Assembly (NCBI GenBank): GCA_001630475.1
Contig: KV419428.1
Location: 269,565-333,564, forward strand
From: Sistotremastrum niveocremeum HHB9708
Taxonomy: Eukaryota > Basidiomycota > Agaricomycetes > Sistotremastrales > Sistotremastraceae
DNA: 64,000 nucleotides
Direction of reading: 5' to 3'
A program made the translations under genes and the position numbers. Below, in pieces: positions 21,605 to 34,566 of the stretch. Position 1 is the first letter of the stretch; each line of letters begins with the position of its first letter. A model generated the notes under the pieces. It had not been told where the DNA came from. It did no database searches and saw only the letters and a program-made list of their open reading frames with translations.

Positions 21605-23946
21605 TCAATAACTCTCCCAGAACTCATCAGGCATGACCATCCGCATCACTACAAACACACAAACCAATCAGCCCATCAATCAAATCAAGGAGAGAAAAGG
21701 AAAAGAAGGGGAAAGAGAACGTACATTTCCAATGTTCGAGCCCACTCTCCACTTGCCACTCCCCCAACCGATTCCATCCATCCCTCAAAACAAACTCCTC
21801 ATCTCCAACCTCCTTCCCATTTCCTCCCTTCTTCTCTCCTTCCCCTCCCTCACTCCCAGTATCTCCAAGAATATATCGAAGGTCGACTTCCCTCCTATCA
21901 AACCCCCCCAAAACCCACTCCCTCAAAGGCGACTCTTTGACATCACTATACCTCACTTTCCTCGTTTCCATCCCCCCTCCATTCACGCTGGAGGTGGGAG
22001 AACAGAAGAATACGATGTTGATGAATGATTCGTGTGATGGGGCGGTAGGTGGGGGAGGGGTGAAGATAGGTTCGTGCGCGTCGTGGTAGGCTTTACATCT
22101 CCCTTTCGAGGTACCGTCTTGAGGAGAGAATATGGAGAGGAGTGTCGTCAAAATGGCCTTGGATGCGTTCGATCCAACCTCCCCCGCAAAATTCTTCCTA
22201 CTCATCAGTTTTTCGAAAAAGAGGGAGAGAGAGAAGGAGGGGAAGGGGGACGTACGACAGCTAAAATCCCATCATCCCTCATCAACTCTCTAACATCCCT
22301 CCAAAACTCCACCGTAAACAGATGTCCCGGAACAGATCCTCCAGAAAACACATCATGTATCACATAATCGAACTTCCCCTTCCCCCCATTCCCCCCATTT
22401 TCCTCCCTTGTAATATTAGCGCGTTCGGTAATCCACTTCCTCGCATCCCCGATATAAACTTCCCCGTCATTCCCTACATTCGAAGATCCGGGATCCTGGG
22501 GGTTTTCGGGAAGTGAAAGACGATCGAGGCCGAAGTAGTCTCGGGCGTATTTATATACTTCGCTATCAAGCTCGAGGACCGTAGGTCGTAGGCCGTGGTG
22601 GAAGAATGATCTTGGAACAATACCCGCTCCAAGTCCTCTACATCCACATCCGTCCCCTTATCAGACTTGTCTCAAAGATCGAAAAAAAGGAGAGGACGTA
22701 CATAACAAGAACTTTATTCTCCTTCTTACTCCAATCTTCATCCTCCGGAAAACTCCTCTCAAATAACAGAGCTCCTTCCTGCAATACGAAAGCTGAGTAA
22801 ATCGAGTCTCCGAGGTTGATCGGTGCATGGCGCGATTTCGGATTTTTAGATGAGGCAGGGTGTGCTTTGGGACCTATCCACAGACCACCGAGGAGTGAAT
22901 GGCCTGCTCTTAAATACCTATATTCACGATCACAAGTCACGAGTTAGATATATTAGGGGATTGAGGGAGGGATGGGGGTACCGGTAATTGTCCTTGATAT
23001 TCTCACCAACCGTAATCCGTCCACTAGCTCCAACGCTCGAAGCTAAAAGTCTATGACCCCCATCATCCGAGAGGATAGGAAAGTTGCGAGGGGTTAGGGT
23101 TTGGCGCGTTGTGAGAGCTAGGGAGGATAGGGATAGGGCTGGGAGGAGGAGGGAGGGGAGAGTTGATAGAGGGGAGCGGTGAGGGGATTTGAGTGAGGAT
23201 TTTGGTTTTGAGTCTTTTGATTTGGGGGAGTTTGGGGGTGGGGTGGGGGTGGTAGAGGTTACGAGGGAGATGAGGAGTGTTGGGAGGGCTAGTGTTGCGA
23301 ATAACGTCGCCAATCCAATGAACTACACCGCATCAGCTCAATCCAAAATTCAAAAAAGAACATACCAGTAAATCACTGCTCAAGACCGCATCAACCGGTA
23401 ACCTCATTCCCATCGGCACATTCTGTCCCACCAACCCCTCCGTCAACTGCACAGATATCCAAGCCACAAGCGGCACCGCCAACGCCTGCGGAGGATTCGG
23501 TATCGTTCGTGTCTTTGTAGTAACGTCAACGATTTGCCTCGAAGATGACAGATCGGATGACGTACGATGTATGTTCTCAATAACAGCACATGAAGAAATA
23601 CGATAGGAGCTGTTATGAGTGTGTGTGTGACTATGGGACCCCAGAGGACGTCGTGCCATCTTGCTGTGTAGCTTCCCACTACGAATGTCGACTTGGGAGC
23701 TAGAGAGAGGAGGGTGGAAGTGAGGAAGAGAAGTGAAGGTTCGTTCCAGAGCGGGTGGGTAGAAGGGAGAGGGATGAATGAGGAGAGGAGGGAGGAGAGG
23801 AGAGTTATGTTTGATAGGTGGGTTGTGACGGGGAGAGAGGCGTAGAGCGGTTCGAGGGATTGTTTGAGTGTGTGGAGGAAGAGGGGGAGAGAGGCTATTA
23901 GGGCTATTCCTTTGATTGACGACGAGTATATCATCGTCGTCGCCAT
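21605..23946 (-). CDS. Membrane-anchored spermidine-synthase-like protein
   Basis: The N-terminal 200 residues are hydrophobic, with several membrane segments (for example GIALIASLPLFLHTL and HDVLWGPIVTHTLITAPIVF). The C-terminal half is a Rossmann-fold spermine/spermidine synthase domain: RAGHSLLGGLWIG, SIYSAFVLQEGALLFE, LGAGIVPRSFFHHGLRPTVL followed by ELDSEVYKYARDYFGL, then GDARKWI and DYVIHDVFSGGSVPGHLF. The glycine loop and the acidic residue after the second strand (ELD) fit binding of decarboxylated AdoMet or AdoMet. The end is VMRMVMPDEFWESY. Fungal proteins of this type with N-terminal helices are known only as predicted; polyamine synthesis is not proven. The start ATG at 23946 was chosen since the frame upstream opens with TTG. 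It is divergent from the sugar kinase by 242 bp. Confidence 0.8.
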
Positions 23947-24188
23947 CGTCGTCAACTATAGCTCTAGTCCAGCTTGGATGTTGATGTAGTTGTAGCAGAG
24001 TGAGCTGGCATGATGCCGTCCAGTGAGTCGTGGCACGGCAAGAAATAAGCGCCGTCGGAGAAATAGGATATGGGTGATCTTATCATCGGGCGAAATCGGG
24101 TTTGGATATTACACTCATAAAGAATCATTCTCGCCATGCGTCCCTCAAGATGCTATAACATGGCCAGCATCTCCTGCGATAAGCAACC

Positions 24189-25280
24189 ATGTCTTCTCCC
24201 TCACCACACACATCCACTCTCCATCTCTGCATCGACTGTGGCGGATCCAAGACATCCGCATTATTCGCTACGAGCGATGGGGAGATCTTGACGAGAACAC
24301 TCGGTGGACCGTCGAATTTCACGTATCTCGGGATCCATGACTTTACAGCTGTCATACGCACCACAGTCCTTAAAGGACTTGCAAGCCTCGATATCCCATT
24401 CGAGAGCAAGCCATTTATATCAGCTTGGATCGCAGTGTCTGGCGTTGACACTGCGTCTGCTGTGAAGAGCGTGTCGGAGGCGATGTCTGCGTTGCTTTCG
24501 ATTCCCCTCGATGGGAGGAACAGATTACGCGTATCGAACGATACGCATCTCCTCGCTAGTCCATTACTTGCTCAGAACAAGTACACGACAGCGATGGTAG
24601 GAATCGCAGGGACCGGCTCGTGTGTCGTGAGCTTTGCGAAAGAAGGGAATCAAGTGAAAGAGTTGGCACGAACGGGAGGATACGGATGGATATTAGGTGA
24701 CGAAGGAGGAGGCTTTGATGTCGGCCGCGAAACAATACGCGAACTCTGCACACGCGCAGAATCTTTATTCGTCGCTGGCGAACAATTACCGGAAGACGCC
24801 TTCCAATCATCCATCCTCGCTAAATTCGGTCTTCCCCCCTCCTCCGCTCCATCAGACGTATTCACCCAACTCTACGCCTCCGACTCGATAGGACCAGAAG
24901 GCCATCTCGCACTCGAAAGACCACAGCGATTATCCTCTCTCGCACCTATCGTATTCAACTATGCTTTCCCCTCCGATCCATCTACTCCTCCTCATCCTAC
25001 CGCGCTCAAAATCGTCACCACCTCCGCATCACATCTCGCTTCCCAAATCGCTCTCCTCTGTTCCCCTTCCCCCCAAATAAACGGAAAATCAAAATACATA
25101 GACGCAAGTAAAAGTATCCTCTGTCTAGGCGGATCACTAGTCAAACAACCCCCCTACCGTACCCTCCTCCGCGAAATACTAAAACAAAAAGGATGTCCTT
25201 TCCCTGAGATGGTGTTTGTAGGTGATGCAGAGGGGGAGGGTATAAATGCTTTAGTAGCTGCTTACAAGAATCAGAAGTAG
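24189..25280 (+). CDS. N-acetylglucosamine kinase (BadF/BadG ATPase family)
   Basis: A single-exon gene of 363 codons. The N-terminus has the ASKHA ATP-binding phosphate-1 loop CIDCGGSKTSALFA, followed by GGPSNFTYLG. AGTGSCVVSF (about residue 140) and GGYGWILGDEGGGFDVGRE (about 165) match the phosphate-2 and sugar-binding regions of N-acetyl-D-glucosamine kinases. LCLGGSLVKQPPYRTLL near residue 315 is the adenosine motif. The length is close to the human enzyme. It phosphorylates GlcNAc from chitin turnover to GlcNAc-6-phosphate (family knowledge). It has no introns although its neighbours have several. The stop is only 45 bp from the next start on the same strand. Confidence 0.88.
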   Translation: MSSPSPHTSTLHLCIDCGGSKTSALFATSDGEILTRTLGGPSNFTYLGIHDFTAVIRTTVLKGLASLDIPFESKPFISAWIAVSGVDTASAVKSVSEAMSALLSIPLDGRNRLRVSNDTHLLASPLLAQNKYTTAMVGIAGTGSCVVSFAKEGNQVKELARTGGYGWILGDEGGGFDVGRETIRELCTRAESLFVAGEQLPEDAFQSSILAKFGLPPSSAPSDVFTQLYASDSIGPEGHLALERPQRLSSLAPIVFNYAFPSDPSTPPHPTALKIVTTSASHLASQIALLCSPSPQINGKSKYIDASKSILCLGGSLVKQPPYRTLLREILKQKGCPFPEMVFVGDAEGEGINALVAAYKNQK

Positions 25281-25325
25281 ATAATAATATCATGTTTACG
25301 GCCTTCATGACCGTTTGCTGTTAAC

Positions 25326-26682
25326 ATGTCCCGTCGTATACTCGTCGTAGGCGCAACAGGCAAACAAGGCAGAGCACTCATATCCCACTTATCCACCCCC
25401 TCCCCTGATCATGAGTCCGAGTCCTTCCAAATTCTCGCCCTAACACGCACCCCCTCCTCTCAAGCCTCCCAATCCCTAACACTCATCAACCAATCTATAT
25501 CCCTCCTCAAAGCCGACCTAAACTCCCCCTCCTCCATCCGCAAAATCTTCACTGATCTCGGCGGGAAGGGATCTATCTACGGTGTATTCGTAGCGTTGCA
25601 ATTTCCCGGGTTGGGAGCTAACGCCGACGCCGAACTAGCTCAAGGAATCGTGCGTCCCCCCCTCCCCCCTTCTTTTGGATGTTGAGACTGAGGGATGGGG
25701 GTAGGCAATAGCTGATTTAGCGAATGAATTCCAAGTCCAAAGATTCATATTCTCATCCCTCGAACGCGGATCCGAGTCATACGATCAATATCTCACATTA
25801 GACCGTGCTTCTAAACGCGATATCGAGAGACACATTATTTCTCTACCCAATCTCCCATGGACGTACGCCCTTCCTCCGATTTTTTTATCGTTAGTGCTAA
25901 TGTTGTGTTGGTGGTGGGGTGTAGAATTTTAAGACCCGGATTTTTCATGGAAAACCTCTCCGGCACTCTAGGAAGAATAACAACATCAGTCCTACTCGCA
26001 GGCCTAAATCCATCAACTCAAATTCCTCTCGTCGTACGTCCCCCTCCCCTTCCCATAATATCCCCATATAATCCAATAATAATCTGATGGGGTGGACAGG
26101 CAGTAGACGATATAGGCCGGGTATCAAGTCAAATCCTAACGGTACCCTCTCCCTCCCTCCCCTGCGATGAATTAACCAATGAATGTGAGCAGAGCTCCTC
26201 CCCGAAATACACCCACGCCAAAATCCCCATAATCTCATCCCTCCGCACCCCCTCTCAAATGCTCCAATCCCACCTCTCCGCAACCTCCACTCCTCAACCT
26301 CAAATCCCACTTTTCCTAGCTCGTCTATTGATCCACTTGAACACCCACACAAAAAACCTGTACGTCCTTCCCTTCCCTTATTTCCTTATTTCCTTATTTC
26401 CTGGATCTGTCCATTTGTCGATTCGGTGGACTAGACTGACGAGTGGTTAGGATCGACGATATAAATCGCATACACACAACCATCTCCTCTCCACAATCCA
26501 AATGGGGCGAAGGCGGCTGGACATGTTACCTCTCCAAGAATGCTTATGACTTCGTACCGGAGAACGAGATGACTTCGTACGAGGATTGGGCGAGGGAGAG
26601 ACAGAAGAAGAAAGATGGAGGTGGGGAGTGGGGTGGGTGGAATGGTGTTAGGATATGGGATCTTGTCAGGGGCAGACGATGA
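25326..26682 (+). CDS. NmrA-like NAD(P)-binding protein
   Basis: The first exon (25326-25649) opens with ILVVGATGKQGRALISHL, the GxxGxxG dinucleotide fold of the NmrA family. It continues through a Leu-Lys-Ala-Asp-Leu strand end (LLKADLNSPSSI). A splice at 25705 gives IADLANEFQVQRFIFSSLE and later ILRPGFFMENLSG, the usual active-site region in which the short-chain-dehydrogenase Tyr is absent. VDDIGRVSSQIL and a C-terminal segment ending in LVRGRR at 26682 complete it. Several small introns interrupt the middle (about 25865-26350). The family senses or binds NAD(P) and includes nitrogen regulators and isoflavone-reductase-like enzymes (family knowledge). It is 45 bp downstream of the kinase gene, but no functional link is evident. 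Confidence 0.8.
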
Positions 26683-26895
26683 TTCCCATTTTCTTTCCTT
26701 GTTTTGCCGTCTTTTTGGGTGTCTTGCTATTTTTGGTGTCTTGGTTCGTGCTTTTGAGTGATGGAAAGTGTGCTCGTATATGCAAGATGCAGTACATGTA
26801 CATATCGTACACGACGCGATATTTTTTGACAAAGATGACAAAATATAACAAAGAACGAAAGAAAGAAAGGACGAAAGATACCAACCACCAAAATC

Positions 26896-28569
<1,674 letters not shown>

Positions 28570-28889
28570 TATGCTTTTGAGGGGCTTGAGTAGCAGATGG
28601 CATGATCTTAAATCTTGACTCGAAGGTGGCTTATAAGTAGAGGAAATGGGGGGAGGAGGAGCACACGGTGGTTTTGGACGAGTCACAAAAAGTGAGACCC
28701 ACGTAAAGTACCGAAGAAAAACAAGGTCGGCGCTTACACGTATCTCAGATCAGATCTTGACCAAACATGTCCAAACAGGCCAGTGCTAATGGCCCTAACG
28801 GCAATTGCAATGAACGCACGTGTGTACAAAATTATTGACTACTGTAGTGCTATTTCCTCTATCGTTATACAGTCTTCGTATATCAGGGC
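28570..28889. promoter_or_regulatory. Upstream region of DAHP synthase
   Basis: 320 bp lie between the DAHP synthase start and the stop of the upstream cytidylyltransferase gene on the same strand. It should contain the DAHP synthase promoter. A TGAGTCACT-like AP-1/Gcn4-type element is not perfect: GAGTCACAAAAAGTGAGACC near 28679-28698. No gene is seen. Confidence 0.35.
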
Positions 28890-30265
28890 CTACTTACGCT
28901 TTCGGATATCGACATTGACGATGCTGCCCTCTCGACTGCTGTCGTAGTCGCTCCCTGCCGCCATCAATTCTGGTTTACCCATCTTCTCGAGTTTCGCATC
29001 CCAGTCCAATTTTCGGTACCCTGCTACTATCCTTTCTAGAAGCTCCGACGTCGATACCCCAGGCGTTCGCCGCGTGGGGATGAATTTGCCTAGTGCCAGA
29101 TGTCAATCAGCTTTAGACACTAAATGCGAAATGTACGAACCTAGCGATTTCACGAATCCGTATGCATCGTCGTGTCCGGTCGTAGCGGACGCATATGGCT
29201 CTTCATCGTGCGCCACGTAGTCAATCTCGTACTTGTCAATAAAATCCTGGTCGATGATCCACGGGGCTTCTTGCACGATTTCGTCTACCCAGCGACAGTG
29301 TCTCACAGACTCGCATCTAGAAAATCGATTGATGGGTGAGATAGACATTTAGAACAATAGGCGTACCGTTCTGCATGGGACATCACGGACTTTGACTTGT
29401 GTTCTCTCACCAACTCATCTGAACAGACCCCGGCGAGCAGATGAACCGAAGGGAAAGACAATTTCGCTTGTCGAAGTTGCAGGGCGTGTCCAAAATGGAA
29501 GATATCATAGACCCCTTCACATTCTTCTTCAACGACCGGACTCAATGTCAGTCATGAACGATCGACGTACCATCGGCATAAATTCTCACTGGCCTTCCCA
29601 CAGGCGGCGGATTTATCTTATATTTACGATGCGTTTCTCCCGCGATGGCTTTATTCACTGCTTCCTGAATATCCTCAGCCGTCAAAGATGCAGGACTGAA
29701 CTCGGCCTCTGAGACCGGAGGAGGGGTCGGCTCTGATGGAGGAACGGCAGTCACAGGGCTCGTCTGGTCCATTGAGGGATGTTGGATGAAAATGGGCGGA
29801 GGAGTCGGGAAAACGGCTGACACCGGAGAAGTCAAGGTAGAATCGATAGTCTGTTTAGATGGCGAATGGGGATAGTGTACGTTATCAGGTCCAGCGGTCG
29901 TAGATGACTCGATATCTCCATCGTACGTCGGCGAGTCGATGCCTGACTCTGTATCGTCTGCTGTTACTGCGTGTTTGAAACGAGAGTTGGCGGTAGCGGA
30001 AGCTCTTCGACCGCTGAGTGCATTGGATGTTCGAGGGACTGGGCCTGACATGGATGCACCGTCGTCTGTGAGAGGATCATTGTCTTCTTCGCTCCTGGAG
30101 AAATGAGATCGGATAAGCGGAAGAGGTCGAGGACTATGTCAAGCGAGCTCCAAAAACTGACGCATCGTAGGCCGGTGAGTCGACGCTAATCGTGTGTTTT
30201 GCTACACCAAACGACTTCTTTCCGTGTAATGGTCTGCGATATGAAGTTGTATCAGTGCTCTCCAT
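28890..30265 (-). CDS. PCT1: CTP:phosphocholine cytidylyltransferase
   Basis: The start is MESTDTTSYRRPLHGKKSFG at 30265, and the end is SIVNVDIRKRK at 28892. The N-terminal 200 residues are disordered and Ser/Pro/Thr-rich. The catalytic domain shows PVRIYADG, VYDIFHFGHALQLRQAK (the HxGH nucleotidyltransferase signature, here HFGH), LAGVCSDELVREHKSKSVM, HCRWVDEIVQEAPW and DYVAHDEEPYASATTGHDDA. RTPGVSTSELLERIV is the equivalent of RTEGISTS. The enzyme makes CDP-choline, the rate-limiting step of the Kennedy pathway for phosphatidylcholine (family knowledge). The C-terminal lipid-binding helix seems short here, so membrane regulation may differ. Choline rather than ethanolamine specificity is inferred from the single catalytic domain. 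Confidence 0.9.
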
Positions 30266-30515
30266 CGCGCGTAGCTCGGTTTGTGTGGAGGGGCTCAGGT
30301 TAGAATTTTGTGATTGCGTCAGTTTATTCCCGTTGTAGCAGAGGGCTCTGGGCTCAAATAGTGGCGCGTGATTATGCAGTCCACACTGTATTTTGCTCAT
30401 TTTCTACAATACATCTCAGAAGTGACGGAAAGGGACGGATACGAGCCAGAAGGGGTAGGGCGGAGTGAAAGAGGTAGAGACAAGAATAGCACAGGATCCC
30501 AGTCAACGAGCTCAA

Positions 30516-31608
30516 TCAGCCTGGAAGATAATCCCTGCTCAGGTCGATTTCGCCTTTCAAATGCGTGTTTGTGATGCGAGCCTGTCGCTGTCGAGGCGCG
30601 CCCTTCTTGCCCTTCTTCTTGCCATTCGGTCGAGCTACGGGGTTCTCTCCTGCCGTCGTTTGATGTCCGCCTGCAAACTACCATGAGAATTTCAAGGCGA
30701 GAATCAATTCAGACGCACCGGATTGAAGAGCTTTGACAAGGTCCGCTTCTTCCGGGACTTTCAAGGAATGCCACAGGTCGTGAAATTCTGATCATAATCT
30801 AGTGTCAGCGCATGTAGAAAGCACAGTCGCTACGCACCTTTCTCAACCATCTCTCCTCCCTCACTCGCTTTGACTTCATTCCAAAATACAGTCTTCATTT
30901 GTCCATCTTTCACCGTTCGGATCACCAACACCTCGCCCTCCTTCTCGAGCTCCTCGATAGCCGCAGGCGCCTCCTTCCAACTTTCTTTCAAAGTTCTGAC
31001 CGCCAAGCCTCCTCCTTTGCGTGTATGTCGTTGAATTTCCGTGAGCAGCGCGCCTTTGTTACGAAACGAGAAGTCCGAGCGATAAGAATACAAGTCCGTC
31101 TTGGGGTCGTGAATGATTCGATCATGAGCGCGGAATTTCTCTAATAATACGGTGTCGGTTGTAAGAGGAATGTTGGTATGAATCGAGATATCTTCCAATC
31201 GCATAGGGTTGCCGCCATTGGACTATCACAAAAGTAAAGGAGTAGGTGAGACACTGCAGAAGAAAGGTGGCTGTACACGCACCTTCAAGAAATCGACAGC
31301 ATAAACAAGCTGAGTATTCTGATTGGATCCTGTACCGGTATCCGCAGGTTGCGAATATACGATATCTCCAATTCACACTATCAGAAAAGCTCCCGCCATA
31401 AGTCAGTACGAGGGCGTCATGGCTTACTCGATTTTGGCCGTTTCTTCTTCGGTTCACCAGGATTCGACGGAGGCGCGGGAGGCGAAGGTGTGTTGGGTAC
31501 TGGGTCCGCCTGGGACTGAGGAGGAGCTGGATTAGAGTGCCATGAAGTGAAATTTTGGCGTTTGAGTGTAGACTGGAACTTGGCTGCGTCACGGGCAAGA
31601 GCAGACAT
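30516..31608 (-). CDS. TFA2: TFIIE beta subunit
   Basis: The start is MSALARDAAKFQSTLKRQN at 31608. A first splice joins KRPKS to NIVYSQPADT, then QLVYAVDFLK, SNGGNPMRLEDISIHTNIP, LEKFRAHDRIIHDPKTDLYS and YRSDFSFRNKGALLTEIQRH. The two winged-helix modules typical of TFIIE-beta are visible in YAVDFLK-x-RLEDI and in the HTRKGGGLAVRTLKESW region; the latter is followed by VRTVKDGQMKTVFWNE. The basic C-terminus has ARPNGKKKGKKGAPRQRQ and ends LKGEIDLSRDYLPG. The protein pairs with TFIIE-alpha, recruits TFIIH and helps promoter opening by RNA polymerase II (family knowledge). Its start codon is only 61 bp from that of the divergent amidohydrolase gene. Confidence 0.9.
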
Positions 31609-31669
31609 GAACTGGTCGGACTTCGGTCCCGCGACTTGAACTCGACTTGAACTGTTGCACTGGTCCTAC
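31609..31669. promoter_or_regulatory. Very short bidirectional promoter region
   Basis: Only 61 bp separate the ATG of TFIIE-beta (minus) from the ATG of the amidohydrolase (plus). Transcripts from the two genes must therefore overlap or share this sequence. An imperfect direct repeat, GACTTGAACT followed by CGACTTGAACT, occurs at about 31633-31653. Confidence 0.5.
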
Positions 31670-34212
31670 ATGGACAATAAAGCTACGTCTCTGACTGATC
31701 AAAAATCTGGGGAGCATGTAGACACTCAAAATGCTCGACGCCCTGCGAGAGTGAAAGCAACGGCGGCGGGAAGATCAGGACGGACGATCTCTGGGCTTTT
31801 ACTGGCGGGACTTGCGACTGTTTCGTACTTCTTGTCAAATGGCTATTCTGACAACGCCTATGCTATGTGCACTCCGGATAAATCCATATACACAGTGGAA
31901 GAGGCAAACCCGACCGTGAATTGCCTGGTGGTCGACGGCGCCCATTTTGTTGCTGTTGGTGACCTAGGTGCGGAATTCGATCATGAACGGCGCTCTATCA
32001 GAAGACGAACTCGTGCTACAGATGATATTCAAGGCCCAGCACATCGTTTGCTGTCGCCTGTATATCGTTTGCTTGAAATTGCTCGCCTAAGACGACCCCT
32101 CAGAATCCATCATCTGAAGAGTGGACAAATCATTGTTCCCGGTTTCGCAGGTTCTTTTCAGTGTTCTTTTTTTGCCAACACCTTTTCATGACCCTTAAGA
32201 TGCCCACGCACATATCCTGGAATATGGCTTCAAACAAAATCTGGTCTTGGACGGGAGCCAAAGCATTGAAGAGGTTCGCAGTCGCATTCGGCAGTACATT
32301 CTGGAGAGGCCAGAGGTGCTCAATGATACATCAATATTTATATCTGGAATGGGCTGGGACCAGACGAAATGGCCCGGAGGAGGAGTGTTTCCAACTGCAG
32401 TGCGTTCAAACAGAAATGCCAGACTTATCTGGAAACCGAGATCAAATGCTAGGATGACCTCGAAGAAGATAGTCTGCTGAAAGACCGACCTATCGTGCTG
32501 AGAAGAGTCGATGGTCATGCAATGTGGACCTCTCCCAAGGTCCTCAAGATGATGAATCCTATCCCAGAAACAGTCGAAGGAGGTGAGATAATCCGAGATT
32601 CCAGTGGGAAACCAACAGGAAAGTTCAGATTTATTATCACGAGCTCTTTGAGTGACCTTGCGGCGCTCGTTTCTTAATAGGTGTATTCCTGGACAATGCA
32701 ATGGAATTGATACCGGAACCTCCATGGACTGAAACTCAGATGATGGAGTACTATAAGACAACTATGGATCATGCATTGGCCGTTGGATTGACTTCAATTC
32801 ATGATGCATTTGCTACGCCGGAGTTTATTGCATTTTTAGAAAGGCACGGAAGAAGAACAGGTACAAGTATTATATAGAAACTGATCTATTTGTAGGTTGG
32901 CGGTTGAAAGCGGCAAAATACCTGTTCGTCCATCTACCCCAGTATAAATTCCTGTTCACTAACCTTCTCTTAGCTACGCTTATATCTAATGGGCGGGATT
33001 AAGGATGATGTATATTGGGGCTCTCGATTGACAAAGAGAATTAATTATGGAGTCGACGGACGTTTGACGTTGAGAAGCGTCAAGCTAGTTGCTGATGGTA
33101 TGCGTGAACCTATTTTTCCCTGATTTCCTGACTCGGACCCAGGTGCTCTTGGCTCATGGGGTGCCGCACTCCTGAGTCCCTATTCCGACGACTCTTCGAA
33201 GACTGGATTCCTGCTTCAATCGGAAGAGGTGCTTGCTGCATTGATAAATCGCTTCTTTGAAGATGAGTGGCAGACCGTGAGCTACCTAGCAAATCATCAG
33301 TATATCCCAGGCTCACGTTGTGCAGAACGTTCACTGCATCGGAGATCGTGCCAATCACGTAGTTCTCGATATATTCGAGGAACTTTTGCAAAACTACAGC
33401 GTCACCGAAACTAGACCTCGTATCGAACATTCCCAGATTTTTACCCAGGACGACCTACAAAGAATAGGGAAACTTGGAGGTCAGCACTCGGCTAAGATCA
33501 CTGCCGCCTGATCATCCACGAACCTTGCGCAGTGATTCCAAGTGTGCAGCCGACTCATGCGTGAGTAATGCGCTAGCCATTTTGTTCCTCCTTGTCTCAG
33601 TGGTTAAATTACTAGAACGAGCGATATGTGGTACGCGGAGAGTCGTTTGGTATGTAATTTGTTTCATTGTCAGAAATTTCTCTGTGCGAATTGATGGGCA
33701 GGGTCCGGACCGTATCAGAGGGGCATATGCTTATCGGACACTATCGGAGTAAGGATTTCTGATCCATTAAAGCAATCGCCTTTACGGCTCACTACTTTCC
33801 TCAGAACCTCGAAGAAAGGACCAATTGCCATAGGATCAGATTTTCCTATTGAAGGGATCAATCCGCTCTTAGGATTCTATGCTAGTGTATCACGTCTTTC
33901 TCAGGAAGGAACTTCTCCACAAGGGCCGGGCGGCTGGTGAGAAAAATGCTACCATTCCCTGCCAGCAATGGCTAAAAACTTCCCAGGTATCCGGATGAGG
34001 CTTTGACACGCGAGCAAGCACTTCGAGGGATGACGTTGGGTGCATCATATGCATCCTTCTCGGAAGATACTGTAGGATCTATATACCCCGGGAAAAGGGC
34101 CGATTTCGTTATCCTGGATCAAAACATAATGTCCATTTCGTTGAGGAACATTCTGGAAACTCGTGTTCTTGCAACAGTGATAGATGGAAAATTTGCGTAT
34201 GGAGATCTCTAG
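31670..34212 (+). CDS. Membrane-anchored amidohydrolase 3 (YtcJ-like)
   Basis: The ATG at 31670 (MDNKATSL) is the first in frame; the track upstream would use TTG. Residues 45-62 form one membrane segment (ISGLLLAGLATVSYF), which suggests a type II anchor. Then comes a metallo-dependent hydrolase of the YtcJ type: a strand with CLVVDGAHFVAVGD and the sentence-like SGQIIVPGFAG. Later come DTSIFISGMGWDQTKWPGGG, LTSIHDAFATPEF, GRLTLRSVKLVADGALGSW and VHCIGDRANHVVLD. The C-terminal strand is GSIYPGKRADFVILDQNIMS. The metal-binding His of the usual P-G-x-x-D/N-x-H-x-H motif falls at an exon boundary (about 32150-32215) that I could not resolve fully. Substrates of YtcJ proteins are unknown. Roughly ten introns. 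Confidence 0.8.
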
Positions 34213-34566
34213 CGTCGATAATGATACGGTTTACAAAATAATGTAAGGGCTTGAAAACATTTTGTTTCAACTTCGCTGTGTGCCACTGCTTCACGGGACA
34301 TTCCGAAATTCAAGCGGAGAATGAAACCTCCATCCGACCACATCGTTCCCTGACCCAAGGCATTCGGTCAACGGCAGCAGCAGAATCTCACTGATCCTTA
34401 GGCCCCGGATAATCACGCTGGACTATCACTGCCAAATTTGGTTCCAACTTTTTGAGAACTGCCCATTCCGGTCTCCAGGAACTTCGCAGAGACATCCGTA
34501 ATCCATTTACCCTTTCGACGTGCCTGTTCTCGAGTTCAGCAGCCTCTCCAGGACGCGATCTCCTCC
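34213..34566. promoter_or_regulatory. Region upstream of the TFIID subunit gene
   Basis: 354 bp hold the amidohydrolase 3' end and the promoter of the next gene, both on the plus strand. No frame with a recognised domain is seen. Confidence 0.35.

Noticed and set aside
26360-26410. Three copies of TTATTTCC in an NmrA intron
   Set aside because: Simple slippage repeat within an intron, too short to be informative.
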